Assembly: GCA_025966365.1 (NCBI GenBank)
Contig: JAICWV010000024.1
Location: 1 to 32,156, forward strand
DNA from: Chloroflexota bacterium
GTDB taxonomy: Bacteria; Chloroflexota; UBA5177
Reading direction: 5' to 3'
DNA: 32,156 bases
A program made the translations under genes and the position numbers. The notes beneath the pieces are model-generated. The model was not told the DNA's origin, made no database searches, and saw nothing but the letters and a program-made list of their open reading frames with translations. The stretch's first letter is position 1. Each line of letters begins with the position of its first letter. This document shows, piece after piece, positions 28,943 through 32,156 of the stretch.

Positions 28943-29299
28943 ATGCCAAAGGAGAAACGGCAGAGTCCCAGCACTCTGCTTTGGTTCATCCGTCATAAGT
29001 CGTATGTCCCGATCTCTGAAATCAGGCGCCGGTTTGCTATCGACACAGAGGACGGCGCCTTTATTGCTGGCGGAAACCACCGCCGGGTGTACGTAGGATT
29101 GCCGGAAGGCACAGCTCAGTCGCTGGAGAAGCTCTGGAAGCAGGGAAAGATCGGTCTCGAACTGTCCGCCGAGTTTGATGCCAGCGTCCTCATCGGCGTC
29201 TATCCCATGAATCCAGCCAGGGAAAATGGTGTAGCTGCGGGCGAGTCGCACGTGTCTGGGGCAGAGCGCGAAGCGATACCGGTTACCCAGAATCAGTAG
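28943..29299 (+). CDS. Small protein of unknown function upstream of the Sdh genes
   Basis: The protein has 118 aa from ATG 28943, with GGAGG (28934-28938) 4 nt upstream. It is soluble by composition, without signal peptide or membrane segment. The first 85 residues look folded (TLLWFIRHKSYVPISEIRRR, then FIAGGNHRRVYVGLPEGTAQ), and the last 30 are polar and probably disordered. The N-terminal part might be a small winged-helix or beta fold (the VPISEIRRRF string is helix-turn-helix-like), but this is weak. It lies 15 bp ahead of the Sdh membrane-anchor gene and is likely in the same operon. A small gene also precedes the Sdh1 genes of mycobacteria; whether the two are related is untested. Confidence 0.7.
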   Translation: MPKEKRQSPSTLLWFIRHKSYVPISEIRRRFAIDTEDGAFIAGGNHRRVYVGLPEGTAQSLEKLWKQGKIGLELSAEFDASVLIGVYPMNPARENGVAAGESHVSGAEREAIPVTQNQ

Positions 29300-29314
29300 A
29301 CGAGAGGGGGAAGC

Positions 29315-30115
29315 ATGACGGTCGAGCGGTTAGAGGCTCCAGGCGTCCGGAATCCGCCACCCAGGACCATGCCGGGACGCGGGGACTGGTGGGTGCAGCC
29401 GGTTGCAATTGCGGTCGGATTCACCCTGTTTATTATCTACTCCACAATCTCGGTCGTGTTCCTGGACAGCTCTCACGAGTGGCAGGCGGGCCCGTACCTG
29501 TCTCCGTTTTACTCCCCGCTCCTACGTTTCGGGTGGTGGCCTCTATCCTCCGCGATCCTGGTGGCCTGGGTACCGCTGGGGTTTCGGGCCACGTGCTACT
29601 ACTACCGCAAAGCGTACTATCGGTCCTTCTTCTGGGACCCGCCTGCCTGTGCCATTCGAGAACCGCCGGGAGGGATCGCTCATCTCCGGACCCGGTACAC
29701 CGGGGAGCGGCGCCTGCCGTGGATCCTCAACAATTTTCACCGTTTCTTCCTGTACCTTGCGCTTATTGTCCTCGCCATCCTGTGGTTTGACACCATCAGC
29801 GCCTTTTACTGGAAGGGCGGGCTGTACGTCGGCCTCGGCTCAATCTTCATGCTGCTCAATGTGATTTTGCTGACCGGATACACATTCTCCTGCCACGCCC
29901 TCAGGCATCTCGTCGGCGGAAGCGTCGACTGCTTCTCGTGCAGCTTTGCGGGCCATCAACGTCACGCGGTGTGGAGAGCAGTATCGCGGATCAATCCCTA
30001 TCACGGGACCTTTGCCTGGTTTAGCCTGGTGTCGGTTGCTGCGGTTGATCTTTACATCCGTCTGGTTGCGGGCGGCGTGTTCGGTCACTGCATCGGCACG
30101 CACCTGGGATGCTGA
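29315..30115 (+). CDS. sdhC: Succinate dehydrogenase/fumarate reductase membrane anchor, Sdh1-like
   Basis: The protein has 266 aa from ATG 29315, with GAGGGGGAA upstream. Five membrane segments: WVQPVAIAVGFTLFIIYSTI, the WWPLSSAILVAWVPLGF region, FFLYLALIVLAILWF, GLGSIFMLLNVILLTGYTF and AWFSLVSVAAVDLYIRLVAG. Conserved-looking histidines (NNFHRFF, SCHALRHLVGG, NPYHGTF) are candidates for heme or quinone contact. Length, topology and the order anchor-flavoprotein-iron-sulfur resemble the mycobacterial Sdh1 complex more than the E. coli SdhCD pair. It anchors the catalytic subunits to the membrane and passes electrons to quinone. The last residues are Cys/His-rich (GHCIGTHLGC), which is unusual. 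Confidence 0.8.
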   Translation: MTVERLEAPGVRNPPPRTMPGRGDWWVQPVAIAVGFTLFIIYSTISVVFLDSSHEWQAGPYLSPFYSPLLRFGWWPLSSAILVAWVPLGFRATCYYYRKAYYRSFFWDPPACAIREPPGGIAHLRTRYTGERRLPWILNNFHRFFLYLALIVLAILWFDTISAFYWKGGLYVGLGSIFMLLNVILLTGYTFSCHALRHLVGGSVDCFSCSFAGHQRHAVWRAVSRINPYHGTFAWFSLVSVAAVDLYIRLVAGGVFGHCIGTHLGC

Positions 30116-30116
30116 G

Positions 30117-31838
30117 ATGCTCGATCAGTACGAGACGCACGAGCACGACGTCCTGGTGATCGGCGCTGGAGGCGCCGGTTTGCGGGCGGCCATTGCCGCG
30201 GCCGAGGAAGGCGCCTCCGTGGGCGTCATCTGCAAATCCCTGCTGGGAAAGGCCCATACGGTCATGGCAGAAGGCGGGATGGCGGCAGCGCTGGGCAATG
30301 TGGATCCTGCCGACAACTGGATGGTTCATTTTGGCGACACCGTGCGCGGCGGGCAGCTCATCAATAACTGGCGCATGGCCGAGATCCATGCCAAGGACGC
30401 GCCGAAGCAGGTCTACCAGCTCGAGCGCTGGGGCGCCCTGTTCGATCGGACGCCGGAAGGGAAGATCATGCAGCGACCATTTGGCGCGCATACCTACCGG
30501 CGACTAGCGCATGTCGGCGATCGAACGGGTCTGGAGTTGATCAGAACGCTCGAGGATCGAAGCATTCATTCGGGGCTCTCGGTGTATATGGAGTGCGTTG
30601 TCACGCGACTACTCACGGACGGCGACCATATCGCGGGAGCCTTCGGTTACTGGCGGGAGGACGGCCGCTTTGTCCTGTTCCGGGCCCGCGCCATTATCCT
30701 GGCTACGGGCGGCTGGGGCCGGATGTACAAGGTCTCGTCGAACTCCTGGGAAAGTACGGGCGACGGCGTCGCCATGGCTTACGAGGCGGGCGCCGTGCTT
30801 CGCGACACCGAGATGGTCCAGTTCCACCCGACCGGCATGGTCTGGCCACCGGGCGTGCGCGGAATTCTGGTAACGGAGGGCGTCCGAGGCGAGGGCGGCA
30901 TCCTCCGGAATTCAGAGGGAGTCCGCTTCATGGAGCACTACGATCCCAAGAAGTTAGAGCTCTCCTCACGCGACGTGGTCGCCCGGTCCATCTACAAAGA
31001 AGTACAGGCGGGACGGGGCAGTCCGCACGGTGGCGCGTTTCTCGACATCAGCCATCGGCCGGCCGAGTTCGTCAAGGGCAAGCTGCCGTCCATGTACGAG
31101 CAATTCAAGGTGCTCGCGGACGTGGATATCACCAGGGAGCCGATGGAAGTCGCGCCTACCGTCCACTACGCCATGGGCGGAGTGGACGTGGTTGCCGAGA
31201 CAGCGGAGACAAGCCTGCCAGGGCTCTATGCGGCGGGCGAGGTGGCTGCGGGGCTTCACGGGGCAAACCGACTGGGTGGAAACTCACTCAGCGATCTGGT
31301 TGTGTTCGGCAACATCGCCGGCAAGTGCGCGGCGGACCATGCGCAGTCGCAGAGCGAATGGCCGGATGTCGACGAACGGCAGGTGGAGGAAGAGAAGGAA
31401 CTACTGCTGCGGCCTTTTTCCTGCCATGGTCAGGAGAACCCCTACATGCTGCACGAGGCGCTTCAGGATGTCATGTCAACCTACGCCGGTATCGCCCGCG
31501 ACGGGCAGGGCCTGGCGCAGGGGCTGCGAGCGGTGCTGGACCTTCAGGAGCGGGCCAGGAACATCAAGGTGCAGGGCACACGATTTTTCAATCCGGGCTG
31601 GCATATGGCGCGGGACGATCTCTTTATGCTGACGGTGGCTGAGGCGGTCATGCGCGCGGCCGCCGCCCGCAAAGAGAGTCGCGGCGCGCACTGGCGGTTG
31701 GATTATCCCGAGAAGGACCCGGAGCTGGGAATGGTGAACTACAAGGTCCACAAGTCCGAGGAAGGCATGCAGCTGAAGCCGGTGCCCGTCGCGCCCATGC
31801 CTCCAGATCTGCAAGAGCTGGTGAAGGAGACGAAGTAG
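30117..31838 (+). CDS. sdhA: Succinate dehydrogenase/fumarate reductase flavoprotein subunit
   Basis: The protein has 573 aa from ATG 30117, 1 bp after the anchor stop; the frame is open for 57 more codons upstream, but those overlap the anchor gene. FAD-binding GAGGAGL near residue 16; His47 in KAHTVMAEGG is the covalent-FAD histidine position (SHTVAAQGG in relatives). Active-site strings FHPTG, TEGVRGEGGILRN, VHYAMGGVDV and GANRLGGNSL are intact. It interconverts succinate and fumarate. MAEGG instead of the common AAQGG occurs in Sdh1-like and fumarate-reductase-like branches. Direction of the reaction in vivo cannot be told from sequence. Confidence 0.95.
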   Translation: MLDQYETHEHDVLVIGAGGAGLRAAIAAAEEGASVGVICKSLLGKAHTVMAEGGMAAALGNVDPADNWMVHFGDTVRGGQLINNWRMAEIHAKDAPKQVYQLERWGALFDRTPEGKIMQRPFGAHTYRRLAHVGDRTGLELIRTLEDRSIHSGLSVYMECVVTRLLTDGDHIAGAFGYWREDGRFVLFRARAIILATGGWGRMYKVSSNSWESTGDGVAMAYEAGAVLRDTEMVQFHPTGMVWPPGVRGILVTEGVRGEGGILRNSEGVRFMEHYDPKKLELSSRDVVARSIYKEVQAGRGSPHGGAFLDISHRPAEFVKGKLPSMYEQFKVLADVDITREPMEVAPTVHYAMGGVDVVAETAETSLPGLYAAGEVAAGLHGANRLGGNSLSDLVVFGNIAGKCAADHAQSQSEWPDVDERQVEEEKELLLRPFSCHGQENPYMLHEALQDVMSTYAGIARDGQGLAQGLRAVLDLQERARNIKVQGTRFFNPGWHMARDDLFMLTVAEAVMRAAAARKESRGAHWRLDYPEKDPELGMVNYKVHKSEEGMQLKPVPVAPMPPDLQELVKETK

Positions 31839-32156
31839 ATGGCGGACGTTCTGTTTAAAGTGTGGCGCGGCGACGCCAACGGCGGCGAGGAGCACGAGTA
31901 TCGGGTACCGGCGATTCCCGGCATGGTGGTCCTGGACGCGGTCCATTACATACAGGCACATATGGATGGGGATCTGGCGGTGCGGTGGAACTGCAAAGCC
32001 GCAAAATGCGGATCATGTAGCGCCGAGATTAACGGCTTTCCACGCCTGATGTGCAAGACGCGGCTTGATGCGCTGCCTGCGGACGAGCCGGTTCACGTGC
32101 ATCCCATGCGCACCTTCCCGGTCATCAAGGATCTGGTGACAGACGTGCGGTGGAAC
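31839..32156 (+). CDS. sdhB: Succinate dehydrogenase/fumarate reductase iron-sulfur subunit (3' partial)
   Basis: ATG 31839 follows the sdhA stop directly; 106 codons are present before the window ends. The visible part is the N-terminal ferredoxin-like domain with the 2Fe-2S ligands in WNCKAAKCGSCSAEINGF and a fourth Cys in RLMC. The C-terminal half with the 4Fe-4S and 3Fe-4S clusters is beyond the edge. It carries electrons from the flavin to the membrane anchor. The family is clear from the motif and position. Confidence 0.95.
   Translation, partial: MADVLFKVWRGDANGGEEHEYRVPAIPGMVVLDAVHYIQAHMDGDLAVRWNCKAAKCGSCSAEINGFPRLMCKTRLDALPADEPVHVHPMRTFPVIKDLVTDVRWN

Noticed and set aside
28734-29096. 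Open frame of 120 codons with a hydrophobic start across the 28.6-28.9 kb gap
   Set aside because: It overlaps the better supported 118-aa gene in another frame, its second half has shadow-frame composition, and no ribosome-binding site precedes it.

Overview
The window is high-GC, densely coded DNA that looks like a chromosomal segment from the Chloroflexota or a neighbouring phylum. This is an inference, based on exported proteins with Thr-Pro linkers, many TTG and GTG starts, and a succinate dehydrogenase whose gene order resembles the mycobacterial Sdh1 type. No rRNA, tRNA, CRISPR array, insertion sequence or phage gene was seen.

Region 1 (1-6107, + strand) encodes six exported or probably exported proteins: a TPR protein cut by the window edge, a parvulin-like lipoprotein, a small secreted protein, a PQQ-type beta-propeller with a Thr-Pro-Gly linker, a Lys/Thr/Pro-rich secreted protein, and a lipoprotein with a carboxypeptidase-regulatory-like domain. 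Region 2 (6115-9528) holds a translationally coupled PAP2-family phosphatase and a GT39-like glycosyltransferase on the - strand. Divergent from them is a multi-pass membrane protein whose two halves repeat the same motifs.

Region 3 (9545-22579, - strand) is the centre of interest: an apparent 13 kb purine-catabolism operon. In transcription order it encodes an SsnA-like amidohydrolase, the three subunits of a xanthine dehydrogenase-type molybdenum hydroxylase (FAD, 2Fe-2S, Mo), a cysteine-synthase-like PLP enzyme, a YgeW-like carbamoyltransferase, adenine deaminase, an 8-oxoguanine deaminase-like enzyme, and an NMT1/THI5-type ABC importer (binding protein, ATPase, permease). Most junctions are 4-bp stop/start overlaps, so these genes are probably co-expressed. 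The parts suggest import of purine bases, deamination and hydroxylation to xanthine or urate, and then handling of a ureido or carbamoyl intermediate by the YgeW-like and PLP enzymes. In known anaerobic purine-degradation clusters the PLP position is held by diaminopropionate ammonia-lyase (YgeX). Here it is a cysteine-synthase-type protein, which may indicate a variant pathway.

Region 4 (22807-27336, + strand), divergent from the purine operon, is ruvA-ruvB-recD2 followed by a MarC-family membrane protein. Region 5 (27333-28609, - strand) is a thiosulfate sulfurtransferase (CysA/SseA type) followed by a U-type Fe-S scaffold. Region 6 (28943 to the end, + strand) is a small unrecognised protein followed by a succinate dehydrogenase/fumarate reductase operon in the order membrane anchor, flavoprotein, iron-sulfur subunit; the last gene is cut by the window end.
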